Positions 26,813 to 35,879 of a DNA stretch of 64,000 nucleotides are shown here, piece after piece. The translations under genes were made by a program, and so were the position numbers. The stretch comes from Butyrivibrio sp. (GTDB lineage Bacteria > Bacillota > Clostridia > Lachnospirales > Lachnospiraceae), in assembly GCA_017446685.1 (NCBI GenBank), contig JAFSQI010000106.1:68351-132350 (forward strand). Direction: 5' to 3'. The notes under the pieces were generated by a model, which had not been told where the DNA came from, searched no databases, and saw only the letters and a list, made by a program, of their open reading frames with translations. How positions within the stretch are numbered: position 1 is the stretch's first letter; each line of letters opens with the position of its first letter.

Positions 26813-29800
26813 ATGAAAAGTGCATTCAAGCCTCAAAGTACTGAGGATATTGAAAATAGAATAGAAGAACTCAGAAAATCCTATGCGCCGGAATGGAAAT
26901 TTGACAAAAACAATCCGGATGCAGGTAGTGTAATTGCTCAGATTTTTGCCAGGCAGACTGAAGAAAACAATAGGCTAATGAGTCAAATGCCTGAGCGCTA
27001 TCACATGGAATTCGTAAACATGCTTGATTCCACACTTAAGCCTGCTCAGCCCTCATCCAGCATGGTTGTTTTTAATATGAACGGCCATACTGTAAACGGA
27101 ACACAGGTTCCTAAGGGAACCAGGCTTTCTGCTGAATCTGAAAAGACAGAATCCGGCTTTGTGCTTTTTGAGACCGAGCGAAGCTTATATGTGACTGATG
27201 CTGAAATAACAGCTTCTTTTATGACAGATGCAGAAAGAGGAACTTTATCTCCTATATACGGAACTTTTCCTGAAGTCGAAATAGTTTCAGGTGAACCTTC
27301 AATTATAAAAAATGAAGATGAAATTCCTTCTGAAGAATTAATAACTGACGCTTCAGTAGAAAATGAAGATAGCTTGAATAACGAAATAAGCCCATTTACC
27401 TTGTTTGGAGAAAAAAAGACTATTGGACGAAGCATCTTTATTATTTATGAGGAAAAACTCTTTGATGGAGTCAATGAGCATATTTATATCAGGCTGGAAG
27501 ACGCAGAAGAACTTATAAAGAAAATTGTAGAGGGAAAACTGGTATTTAAATATTTTACCAATGAAGGTTTTTCTTTATTTGATACTACAAAGCTTCTTGA
27601 AGATAATAAAACATTCTTGCTGATTAAGAGTAAAGAGTGCAGAAAGACAGCAATTGGAGAAAAAAATTATTCAGTTGTGATTCTCATGGCTGAGGAGGTA
27701 ATGACAGAATCTCTCGATATCAGCAGCATTACTTTGTCAGCCGGAAGTGACTCAAATGAACCTGAATATGTAGGTGATGGTTCATTAGAATTGGAAAAGA
27801 AAAAATTTAACATTTTTTCTGATGAACTGGCTAATTTCAATGAATGTTATATCGGGCACGATTCATGTTTTTCAAAAAGTGGAGCAAAAATACGACTTGA
27901 TTTTAATGTTTCCTATAATGAAAATCATCTCCGAATTACTCCTGAGCAGGAAGAGGCAGAACTTGCAATAATAAAAAGAAAGCCCAAGAAAAATCCTTTT
28001 GATACACCAATTCAGTGTAAAGCGGATGAGATAATAATTGAGTATTTTAACGGCGTCGGCTATAAGAAAATACAGTGTGATACAGAATATTCTGGATTAT
28101 TTGAATCCTGTGAACCAGGTAAATACAGCTTATCATTTACTTGTCCTGATGACTGGGTTTCTACAGAATCCGGACCTTACAGAGGAAAAAGTCTTAGAAT
28201 AAGACTTGTTAAGTCTATTAATTGCTATATGAGACCGGCTATTCATGTATATCCAACTTTGGAAGATATGAAAATTTCCTATAGCTATGAAGGAAAATTT
28301 ACTCTTCCGAAGAGGATAGAAAAGATATCCGGTACAAAAAAGGAAGACATTACAAATTGCCTTAATCTTGGTATGCCATTTACCGTTATAGCTGGAATTG
28401 ATTATCATGAAGATGCCCTATATATAGGACTTAACAAAAAGCTTGAGGATGGGCCAATTAGTATATATTTCCAACTTTCAGACAATAATAATCAAAATGG
28501 TGTAAAATGCAAGCTGCAATATATGGGTACCAATGGTTTTCAGGATATGAGAATTACTGATCTTACAGAAAATTTTACCAGGTCAGGAACTCTTATGTTC
28601 ATGCCACCCGCTGATTTACAGGATTATATTTTTGAGGGAAACAGATTATATTGGCTAAGACTTGTCAGAGCCAGAGCTCAGAAAAATGAGTCTTCAGATT
28701 CTTTTTTACCAAGAATTGACAGATTATGCCTTAATGCAGTGGCAGTTACCAATGTGCAGACTTCTGATGAAAGAGATTACTATATAGAAGAGGTACTTCC
28801 GAATAATTCGGTTCCTCTTGGAGCTGATAATATTCTTGATGCTTTTGTATGGGTTAATGAAAAAGGATTTACCAGAAAAGAAGAGATGGATTATCTTCTT
28901 GAGAATTTTCCTGAAAGAGTCAGGGCAGAATATGATTTTCTTGGTAGAATTTCAGCCTTTTATGTTCTTTGGAATGAAGTTGACAACTTTATTGCTGCAA
29001 AAGATAAACGAAGCTATCGCATTGACAGAATGACCGGAAATATTATCTTTTCGGATGGAAATCTTTGTGATATGCCAAGAGTTACCGATGATATTGCTTT
29101 TAAGGCAAGAATCCGTTCAACAGATGGAGAAAACGGTAATCTTAAAGTTGGTGAAATAACCGGATTTATGGGTTCTGCACCGTACATTGACACCGTCTAT
29201 AATCCTATAAGATCACATGGTGGAAGCAATCTTGAGACAATTGACCATGCACTTGAAAGATGTGCAGGAATTATGCATTCAAGATACAGACTTGTATCAG
29301 AGAATGATTATATCAGATTCTGTATGGAATATTCAGATAGCATAGATAAGGTAAGGATTGTGACTGGGCAGACAATTGACGGAGAAAATAATCCTGCTGA
29401 TATTTCAATTGTGCTTCTTATGAAAGATTATCAGGACGGAGCATTTTCTTTTCACAGAGTAGCTGGTGCTCTTGCAAGGGATATACTTGAAAATTGTGAA
29501 ATTACAGTTTCGGAAAAAAATTTACATATAGTTGAGCCTATTTTTGTAGATATTTCTATAGGTGTATGGGCTCTTGTAATGGATATGGACGATGCTTTTG
29601 AAGTTCAAAATGATATAAAAAATGTTCTTTCAGAATATCTTGATCCTGTAAGTAATTCTATAGGTGATGGATGGAATATGGGAACATTACCCAAGGAATC
29701 ACAAATTCTAATGAGACTTGGCTTTTTGAAAAGCAAGGCTATTATCCAGAGAATAACCATGATTGGAAAATACAGAGATGCTACCGGAGACCATGAGATG

Positions 29801-29878
29801 GATGTTAGAAATATTGATATCAGTCCGTTTATGGTGACCAGAAGTGGCGAACATAAAGTATTTATAACTAATAAGTAA
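26813..29878 (+). CDS. Large baseplate wedge protein (baseplate J, Afp11-like)
   Basis: 1021 residues. The N-terminus (DIENRIEELRKSYAPEWKFD, then DAGSVIAQIFARQTEENNRLM) and the strand PKGTRLSAE are usual for the large wedge proteins of CIS. The conserved J-type core lies near the end (HGGSNLETIDHALERCAGIM, HSRYRLVSENDYIRFCMEYSDSIDKVRIV). An acidic insertion occurs at about 160-200, and long beta-rich domains fill 300-640. With the next gene it should make the heterodimeric wedge arms that change shape on firing. Confidence 0.87.
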   Translation: MKSAFKPQSTEDIENRIEELRKSYAPEWKFDKNNPDAGSVIAQIFARQTEENNRLMSQMPERYHMEFVNMLDSTLKPAQPSSSMVVFNMNGHTVNGTQVPKGTRLSAESEKTESGFVLFETERSLYVTDAEITASFMTDAERGTLSPIYGTFPEVEIVSGEPSIIKNEDEIPSEELITDASVENEDSLNNEISPFTLFGEKKTIGRSIFIIYEEKLFDGVNEHIYIRLEDAEELIKKIVEGKLVFKYFTNEGFSLFDTTKLLEDNKTFLLIKSKECRKTAIGEKNYSVVILMAEEVMTESLDISSITLSAGSDSNEPEYVGDGSLELEKKKFNIFSDELANFNECYIGHDSCFSKSGAKIRLDFNVSYNENHLRITPEQEEAELAIIKRKPKKNPFDTPIQCKADEIIIEYFNGVGYKKIQCDTEYSGLFESCEPGKYSLSFTCPDDWVSTESGPYRGKSLRIRLVKSINCYMRPAIHVYPTLEDMKISYSYEGKFTLPKRIEKISGTKKEDITNCLNLGMPFTVIAGIDYHEDALYIGLNKKLEDGPISIYFQLSDNNNQNGVKCKLQYMGTNGFQDMRITDLTENFTRSGTLMFMPPADLQDYIFEGNRLYWLRLVRARAQKNESSDSFLPRIDRLCLNAVAVTNVQTSDERDYYIEEVLPNNSVPLGADNILDAFVWVNEKGFTRKEEMDYLLENFPERVRAEYDFLGRISAFYVLWNEVDNFIAAKDKRSYRIDRMTGNIIFSDGNLCDMPRVTDDIAFKARIRSTDGENGNLKVGEITGFMGSAPYIDTVYNPIRSHGGSNLETIDHALERCAGIMHSRYRLVSENDYIRFCMEYSDSIDKVRIVTGQTIDGENNPADISIVLLMKDYQDGAFSFHRVAGALARDILENCEITVSEKNLHIVEPIFVDISIGVWALVMDMDDAFEVQNDIKNVLSEYLDPVSNSIGDGWNMGTLPKESQILMRLGFLKSKAIIQRITMIGKYRDATGDHEMDVRNIDISPFMVTRSGEHKVFITNK

Positions 29879-29892
29879 GGAAGCTTTTGAGA

Positions 29893-31983
29893 ATGCTTAG
29901 AGTAGATGATTTAAAAGCAAGAACATATGAAGAAAGAATGGTTGATGTGCTTAGAGAGCTTCCAATCAGATCTTCTGAATGGACTAACTACAATGCCTCT
30001 GATCCTGGAATTACCATTTTAGAAAACCTCACTGCTTTTTCTGCGCTTCAGGGAGCAGAAATAGTTACTTTATCATACAGAGCAAAGATGGCACTTCTTA
30101 AAATGGCAGGGTTTGTTCCTATGAGGGGGAAATGTTCCAAGGTTCTTTTGTCTGCTGATCATATAAGTTCACCTGTTATTTTAAATTCCGGTGAACGCTT
30201 CCATCTTGGAAACATGACTTTTGAGACAAACAGAGAAACTCTTATTGGTGTTTCCAGGATTATCGGTGTTTTTTCCCATGACAACAATGGCTACAGAGAT
30301 TTGAGCTTTCTTCTTGATAAAGAGATTAATGTTCCTGCTAAAATCTTTACTGAAACGCCAAAAGCCGGAAACAGTCTGTATTTTATGATTGATAACAATC
30401 CAGCCAAATATAAAGAAATAATTTTTTATATAAAAGCCATGGAAAGTATTCACAGAAATAAAACCAATGACAGAACGGAGCACATTTTTGCTGATATTAA
30501 GTGGGAGTGCTTCACAAATACCGGTTTTAAGGAAATAAATGCCCGTGATTATACATCTGCATTTATTAACAGCGGAGAAATAAAATTGTCTTTTCCTGAA
30601 GATGAACTTGCTGTATATAATGAAACTCCCGTTTCGGGTTATTGCATCAGAGCTACGCTTACCCGTGCTCAATATGACATAGTTCCTAAAGTAAATAACA
30701 TATTCGGATTTTTATTTGAAGTATGGCAGAAAGATACAAAAGCATATAGTCAGACTTATTCCAAAAACGATAAATTAGATGTTTTTTCTCCTATTGGCAA
30801 AGATGTCTATTATCTTGTTTTTGGAAAAGAAAAGAAGGGCTCATCCTACAGAAGATATGAATTATCAACAACACTCGACAGAACAGGCAGATTCTGTAGC
30901 TTTACTGATAATAAAGATGGTTCTGTAACGTTTTCTTTTTCGGAAGAAAAATGTGGATACGCTCCTATGAAGGCAAAAGAATGTGTCAGAGTTATCATTT
31001 ACAGTGAAGAAATCATGCGCAGGTACAGCGTAGGAAAAGTAATAGGGTATGATGACCAGGAAATGAAAATTCCATGTGAAAATATTGTAATTGATAACTT
31101 CTTTCTTATAGCAAGAAGGAAAGATGAGGAAGGATATTATTATGATTTTGTAAGGCCGGAAAAGAAGGTTGATGGAGCTTTATATTATCATCTTCTTGAA
31201 GGAGAAGGCAAGATCATTATTGAAGATCCTGGTGACTTTATTGACGCTGACTTGTTTATGGGTAGTGTTTCTACTACTGAAGGAGAAAAAGGAAATATCA
31301 GCGCTGGTAATACTGTACTGATTGATAATCCCAACATTCCTTCTGGATTTTATAATCCGGGAGCTGGGATTGGCGGATGCTTTAGAGAAAATCTTGATAA
31401 GGTTAAAGATCGTTTTTTGAAGGATATGAGAACTCCATATAGAGCTGTAACTGCTTCCGATTACGAGTATATAGTAAAGACTACTCCGGGACTTTGCATA
31501 AGAAAAGCAAAGGCATTTATGGACGCAGGCAGTAATACTGTAAAAGTTACAGTTTTGCCAGAGTCAGAGGAGAAGTTTCCAAAGCTCTCCGGAATATATC
31601 TTAATAAGATAAATGACAGGCTGAAAGAACGAAGACTTCTTACAAGTCAGTTTAGTATAGTGAAACCTAATTATGTGGCTATTTCAGTAAAATGTACTGC
31701 ATATGTAAAAAGACATTTCAATGATTGTAAGAATCAGATTGAAGAAAGAATAAAGTCTAAAATTGACTATATTAATTCAGAACACAATTTTGGTGACAGG
31801 CTGTTGTTTGAGGATGTTTTTCATGCGATTGAAGAGCTGCCTTGTGTAGAGTATGTATATGACCTTTCTCTTCATTCAGAAAATAATAAACTTGCTCAGA
31901 TGAAAGAGTATGATATTTATCCAAGATTTGACTGTCTGTGTTATCCGGGAGAAATAACTGTAGAAATTGTTACAGCAGAATAA
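29893..31983 (+). CDS. Second baseplate wedge protein (baseplate J, Afp12-like)
   Basis: About 696 residues. The N-terminus contains WTNYNASDPGITILENLTAFSALQG, the DPGxTLLE motif of CIS baseplate J proteins. The J core is near residues 490-560 (RENLDKVKDRFLKDMRTPYRAVTASDYEYIVKTTPG). Two starts are possible: ATG at 29893 (11 bases after AAGGA) or TTG at 29887 (5 bases after it), differing by two residues; I chose the ATG. It follows the larger wedge gene by 14 bases and pairs with it functionally. Confidence 0.87.
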   Translation: MLRVDDLKARTYEERMVDVLRELPIRSSEWTNYNASDPGITILENLTAFSALQGAEIVTLSYRAKMALLKMAGFVPMRGKCSKVLLSADHISSPVILNSGERFHLGNMTFETNRETLIGVSRIIGVFSHDNNGYRDLSFLLDKEINVPAKIFTETPKAGNSLYFMIDNNPAKYKEIIFYIKAMESIHRNKTNDRTEHIFADIKWECFTNTGFKEINARDYTSAFINSGEIKLSFPEDELAVYNETPVSGYCIRATLTRAQYDIVPKVNNIFGFLFEVWQKDTKAYSQTYSKNDKLDVFSPIGKDVYYLVFGKEKKGSSYRRYELSTTLDRTGRFCSFTDNKDGSVTFSFSEEKCGYAPMKAKECVRVIIYSEEIMRRYSVGKVIGYDDQEMKIPCENIVIDNFFLIARRKDEEGYYYDFVRPEKKVDGALYYHLLEGEGKIIIEDPGDFIDADLFMGSVSTTEGEKGNISAGNTVLIDNPNIPSGFYNPGAGIGGCFRENLDKVKDRFLKDMRTPYRAVTASDYEYIVKTTPGLCIRKAKAFMDAGSNTVKVTVLPESEEKFPKLSGIYLNKINDRLKERRLLTSQFSIVKPNYVAISVKCTAYVKRHFNDCKNQIEERIKSKIDYINSEHNFGDRLLFEDVFHAIEELPCVEYVYDLSLHSENNKLAQMKEYDIYPRFDCLCYPGEITVEIVTAE

Positions 31984-32015
31984 TTAAATTTTTATAAAAA
32001 AACGAGAGGTTAAAC

Positions 32016-33074
32016 ATGGCAAACGATATCTGGTATACCATTAAAAATAACAGATTAAAGCAGGGATATGTGGAAGGCTTTGAACTACAAGGCAGTGATA
32101 CTCTCGTTTTGGACAAAAAAGCTACAAATCATTTTGCTTTTTTAAAGCCTGTAGATGGCGTAGATGACGCTTCTTTGTGGGGAAGGCTTTCTTGCAGACT
32201 GCTTTTGTCAGAAGAAATTGTATGTTATATTTATATTATAGCTTTCGATTCACCATATATAGTTACTCCAACTAATGAGCACATTAATATGGAAGACTAT
32301 TTATATGATTCCGGAGTAGATTCTCATGATAAAATCCGTTTGTTAGCAGAGCTTGGAGCCAAAAGGGTCGTTAATACAAGTGATGTCCTTCTTTATGAGT
32401 TAAAGGGCAGATTTTTAGTAATGGCAATTGAAGTTCTGGGTTTTGGTGATGCATCTATAGGAAAAATCAGGATTGGTGCAAGAGGTGATAATTTTACAGG
32501 AGCATTTCCTGAAGTTTATCAGGAAAGAAACAGTTTTTTTCACAGATATATGTCTATTTTTTCCAGTATTTACAATGATATCAGTGAAGAAAATGAAAAG
32601 CTTTATGAAATGCTTGATCTTGATAAATGTACAAAAGATCAACTTGAAATGTATGGATCATGGTTTGGTATAGATTTAAAAGGTGGATTTTTGTCGGAAG
32701 AGGTGCTTAGAAAAATTGTAAAGGAAGCATATCAGCTCAATAGAATGAAAGGTACTAAGTGGGCTATTGAACGTATTCTGAATATTATGCTTGGTGAAGA
32801 TGCCATTCTATTGGAAAACAGACTTCAGGATGGAAGAATATTTGATGTTACGATTATGATAAATCGAAAGATTTCTGAAGAATTACGACATCAGCTTACT
32901 TTTATTTTAGATCAGTTTAAACCTCTTAGAACCAGAATCAGGCTTCTTCAGATGGAAAAAGAGGCTATTATGGATGGCAATAGCTATCTCGATGTTAATG
33001 CTTCTATTCCCAAAGAAAAACATGTGGTATTGGATGAAGAATCAATTTATGATGGTGCTATTACATTGTTATAG
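32016..33074 (+). CDS. Phage tail protein I-like baseplate protein
   Basis: 352 residues. The second half is the tail protein I (gpI) family: FPEVYQERNSFFHRYMSIFSSIYNDI, KCTKDQLEMYGSWFGID and AYQLNRMKGTKWAIERILNIML. The first 155 residues form a beta-rich domain that I do not recognise. gpI-like proteins sit at the edge of the baseplate and often carry the fibre attachment site; no fibre gene follows here, and instead the reading direction continues into a regulatory module. AGAGG precedes the ATG. Confidence 0.85.
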   Translation: MANDIWYTIKNNRLKQGYVEGFELQGSDTLVLDKKATNHFAFLKPVDGVDDASLWGRLSCRLLLSEEIVCYIYIIAFDSPYIVTPTNEHINMEDYLYDSGVDSHDKIRLLAELGAKRVVNTSDVLLYELKGRFLVMAIEVLGFGDASIGKIRIGARGDNFTGAFPEVYQERNSFFHRYMSIFSSIYNDISEENEKLYEMLDLDKCTKDQLEMYGSWFGIDLKGGFLSEEVLRKIVKEAYQLNRMKGTKWAIERILNIMLGEDAILLENRLQDGRIFDVTIMINRKISEELRHQLTFILDQFKPLRTRIRLLQMEKEAIMDGNSYLDVNASIPKEKHVVLDEESIYDGAITLL

Positions 33075-33107
33075 AAACTGTCGTGTATAGAGGAGAATTA
33101 TTTTAGT

Positions 33108-33407
33108 ATGACAATTGATGAAGTTAGGAGTGATGAAAAACTCCAACTGAATATTCATGGCAAAGTAGATGCTTTGTCATCTAATGAACTTCAAAATGAG
33201 GTTTTAAAAGCTTTCCAGAAGAGCTCATACGTCATTTTGAATTTTGCTGATGTAAATTATATTTCCAGTGCAGGACTTAGGGCTCTTTTGATTGGACAAA
33301 AGACTGCCAGTTCCAAAAACGGAAAGTTTCTGATTATAAATACGAATGAAGCAGTTGCTGAAATTCTCAGAGTCACAGGACTTCAAAAGGTGTTAAGTAT
33401 ACAATGA
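33108..33407 (+). CDS. STAS-domain anti-anti-sigma-like protein (SpoIIAA/RsbV type)
   Basis: 99 residues, a complete single STAS domain: LNIHGKVDALSSNELQNEV, YVILNFADVNYISSAGLRALL and IINTNEAVAEILRVTGLQKV. The Ser at 54 in ISSAGL aligns with the phosphorylated Ser58 of SpoIIAA. Such proteins normally bind an HATPase-type partner when dephosphorylated. The gene sits 33 bases after the last baseplate gene and overlaps the next gene by four bases (ATGA). Likely partners in the window are the HATPase protein at 34082 and the PP2C phosphatase at 50726. Domain call is firm; the circuit is inferred. Confidence 0.88.
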   Translation: MTIDEVRSDEKLQLNIHGKVDALSSNELQNEVLKAFQKSSYVILNFADVNYISSAGLRALLIGQKTASSKNGKFLIINTNEAVAEILRVTGLQKVLSIQ

Positions 33408-34060
33408 TCACGTTTAATCATGTATCAAAAGAATACAAAACAGAAGATAGTGTTTCTAAAGTCTACGAAGATTTCAATGAAGAAATAGAGGATGGGGAGT
33501 TTGTAGTGCTTACGGGGGAAAGCGGCAGCGGAAAAACTACCCTTATTAAGATGCTTTTAAAAGAAACAGAACCACAAAGCGGCTCTATAATTGTAGATGG
33601 TCAGGATATTTCTAAACTTCAGCGAAAACAGATTCCATATTACAGACGAGGAATTGGAGTTCTTTTTCAGGATTTCAGATTAATCCAGAATGAAAGTGTG
33701 TATGACAATCTTGTTAATACTATTCTTGCTACTGGTGGTTCAATAAAAGACGCCGAAAAGAAAATAGTAAATGTTCTTACTATGCTCGGAATTGACTATC
33801 TCCATAAACGTTATCCCAGAGAAATATCTGGTGGAGAACAGCAAAAAGTGTGTTTGGCACGTGCAATTATTAATAATCCGAAGCTTCTTTTGGTTGATGA
33901 GCCAACCGGAAATCTTGATCCTGATGCTTCAGAAGAAATAAACCGCTTGCTGGAAGTAATACATGACCAGGGAATTACGATAGTCATGGCAACACATGAT
34001 CAGGATGCCGCTACAAGAAAAGGCAGACGACATATAGATTTAGACAATTTAAATAATTGA
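33404..34060 (+). CDS. FtsE-like ABC ATPase without FtsX
   Basis: 218 residues, a complete ABC ATPase: Walker A GESGSGKTTL, Q-loop FQDFRLI, signature ISGGEQQKVCLARA, Walker B LLLVDEPTGNLD and H-loop ATHDQ. The FQDFRLI...VYDNL stretch is the pattern of FtsE, the cell-division ATPase that works with the membrane protein FtsX and wall hydrolases. No FtsX-like or other permease gene is adjacent. It is translationally coupled to the STAS gene. It could drive a membrane partner elsewhere in this cluster, for example one of the envelope-block proteins, or act in wall remodelling for particle exit; both are guesses. Confidence 0.85.
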   Translation: MITFNHVSKEYKTEDSVSKVYEDFNEEIEDGEFVVLTGESGSGKTTLIKMLLKETEPQSGSIIVDGQDISKLQRKQIPYYRRGIGVLFQDFRLIQNESVYDNLVNTILATGGSIKDAEKKIVNVLTMLGIDYLHKRYPREISGGEQQKVCLARAIINNPKLLLVDEPTGNLDPDASEEINRLLEVIHDQGITIVMATHDQDAATRKGRRHIDLDNLNN

Positions 34061-34081
34061 ACAACAGGGGGATTGTATTAA

Positions 34082-34957
34082 ATGTCTAAGGAACAAAAAA
34101 CTTCTTTAATTGCGGCATGTATTTTTTATGTGCTTACAATAGTCGGATCTTTCTATTTTAGTCTAACTTTGATAATAATAGTATTTCTATTATTTACTCT
34201 TTCCATGTGCTATTTTTCATATCTATGCTATAAGAACCACAATGATTATACAGGTGCTGAGCATCTCCAACAGGAAATTGGACTTCTAAATGCAGAAAAT
34301 GTCAAAATTTCAAGTGACTATGAAAAACTGATTAAAGCTAAAGATGAAGAACTTGAAAACAGGCAGAATAAAATTGAAATATTAGAAAAAAACTATGAAG
34401 AAATAAAAAAAGCAAAAGAAGACGTTGAATCAAAAATGTCTGAAATAAGTAATCAGCTTGGAAACGAACGAAATATATTTGAGAGCCTTCTTCCTTCGGA
34501 TGAAGAAGATAGTGTAAATATTGATATAATAGAAGTTGCCAGGCAGGCAATTTCAGAATTTTCAGATGCTGCGGCTAAATCTGGTCTAAGAATTATGGTT
34601 TCAAGTGCTTCAGATAAAATTATGATCCGTGCATCTCAAAAAAGAATCCTTATCTTATTTAAAAATATTATTGATAATTCAATTAAATATATGCAGAAAG
34701 AGGGAACTCTTGTTATCACTATTTCTGTCATTGATAATGATATTTTTATTGTACTTAAAGACACCGGAAAGGGGCTTCCGGAAAGTGAGACAAAACATAT
34801 ATTTGAGCTCAATTATCAGGGGTCAAATCGTATAAGTGGCAATGGTCTTGGCTTAACTCAGGCAAAAGCTATTGTGGAGCACTATGGTGGAACCATATAT
34901 GCAAGAAGCAATGCCGGGAACGGTATGGGAATATATATTCAGTTACCAAGTGTATAA
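34082..34957 (+). CDS. Membrane HATPase_c protein lacking a phospho-acceptor histidine
   Basis: 291 residues: two membrane segments close together at the N-terminus (about 7-50), a coiled coil (about 60-130), and a C-terminal ATP-binding domain of the histidine-kinase type with N box (NIIDNSIKYM), G1 (DTGKGLPE), F box (IFELNYQGS) and G2 (GNGLGLTQAK). The position where a kinase carries its H-box helix holds a coiled coil with no histidine. It may therefore be a serine kinase or nucleotide-dependent binder of the STAS protein, as SpoIIAB or RsbW are, although its ATP domain looks more like EnvZ-type kinases. No response regulator is adjacent. Confidence 0.75.
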   Translation: MSKEQKTSLIAACIFYVLTIVGSFYFSLTLIIIVFLLFTLSMCYFSYLCYKNHNDYTGAEHLQQEIGLLNAENVKISSDYEKLIKAKDEELENRQNKIEILEKNYEEIKKAKEDVESKMSEISNQLGNERNIFESLLPSDEEDSVNIDIIEVARQAISEFSDAAAKSGLRIMVSSASDKIMIRASQKRILILFKNIIDNSIKYMQKEGTLVITISVIDNDIFIVLKDTGKGLPESETKHIFELNYQGSNRISGNGLGLTQAKAIVEHYGGTIYARSNAGNGMGIYIQLPSV

Positions 34958-34969
34958 ATGGGGGATAAT

Positions 34970-35617
34970 ATGAGACGTAATCAGAGAATATTTATTTTTT
35001 TATTTACGTTTTTTTGTGTGGTTGCAATTGGTTCAATTTTGTTTTTAAACGGAAAAAGTTCTGTTTTTTATAGAAACAGAGATTCTTTTGGGGCTGAAAC
35101 TGCTACGCTTACAGACACAGTTATTGGAAACACTGAATTAGCTTCAAATTTGGAAAAATCAGATGTTATAGATGCTTCAACTGAAAGCTCATCTTTGGAA
35201 GTAAAGGTTGAAGTGAAAGAAAATTCTGCAACAGAAGAATTTTCTAATGAACCTGAGGCAAATGCTGAGGCTTCTGTTGAGATTTCCATTGAAGAACCTG
35301 AATCAAATATAAAATATTACAAATTTAAGGTTGTTACTGAAAAATATAATTTAAGACTTCGTGAAGAACCATCAAGTTCTGCTCATATTTCTGAAATGAT
35401 TAAAAAAGGTGAGACAGGATATGTATTAAAAACTGGCGATGTATGGACAAAAGTTTATACAGAATTGGGAAATATAGGGTATTGTTCTTCGGAATATCTT
35501 GAGCTTACAGAAGTTGAAAAATCAGATTATCCAACTGAAATTCAAGATTTAGTTGAAGCACCTGACGAAGCAGCTTCTTTAACAGATGAAACATCAGAAG
35601 CGGCAAGCAATTCATAA
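34970..35617 (+). CDS. Membrane-anchored extracytoplasmic SH3b protein
   Basis: 215 residues from the ATG at 34970, which has GGGGGA five bases upstream; an ATG at 34958 is in frame but sits directly on the previous stop with no site. One N-terminal membrane segment (about 7-26) is followed by a Ser/Glu-rich spacer, then an SH3b domain at about 116-175 (KYNLRLREEPSSSAHI ... GETGYVLKTGDVWTKVYT ... GYCSSEYLELTE). The tail is acidic. Bacterial SH3 domains bind peptidoglycan peptides, so the protein may hold the apparatus to the cell wall. Its place within the CIS cluster supports this, but no direct evidence exists. Confidence 0.72.
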   Translation: MRRNQRIFIFLFTFFCVVAIGSILFLNGKSSVFYRNRDSFGAETATLTDTVIGNTELASNLEKSDVIDASTESSSLEVKVEVKENSATEEFSNEPEANAEASVEISIEEPESNIKYYKFKVVTEKYNLRLREEPSSSAHISEMIKKGETGYVLKTGDVWTKVYTELGNIGYCSSEYLELTEVEKSDYPTEIQDLVEAPDEAASLTDETSEAASNS

Positions 35618-35631
35618 AAAGAGGAAAGCTT

Positions 35632-35862
35632 ATGAATAATTATCTTGATGACAAACTTTATAAAAAAAATCAAGATGATGATACTAAGAAAAAATCTCCT
35701 GCTTATAACGATCCTGACGAAGAGGAGACCTATCTTTATGATATCCGTAAACCCATGGAATTTATAAACGAAGGCAAAAACGGAGTTTTTGATATAAAAA
35801 AACAAACGGGAATTAATACTGCTAAAAGCGTATTCGATAAAGGTTCTATATTTAAGACATAA
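35632..35862 (+). CDS. Small hydrophilic protein of unknown function
   Basis: 76 residues, highly charged, with an Asp/Lys-rich start and a motif EEETYLYDIRKPMEFINEGKNG in the middle. No signal peptide, membrane segment or known domain is seen. It has a clear ribosome binding site (AGAGGAAAG) and short gaps (14 and 17 bases) to its neighbours, so it is probably a real gene of the operon. It could be a partner or adaptor of the following ATPase. Confidence 0.6.
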   Translation: MNNYLDDKLYKKNQDDDTKKKSPAYNDPDEEETYLYDIRKPMEFINEGKNGVFDIKKQTGINTAKSVFDKGSIFKT

Positions 35863-35879
35863 AAAATGAGGGGCATTAA

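Noticed and set aside
13800-33074. Prophage instead of a CIS.
   Set aside because: No terminase, portal, capsid, integrase, holin or lysin is present, while Pvc16, CIS_tube, PAAR-like and AAA+ genes are.
13800-33074. Type VI secretion system.
   Set aside because: No TssB/TssC split sheath, TssJLM membrane complex or ClpV is seen; the sheath is a single gene and hub and spike are separate, phage-like genes.
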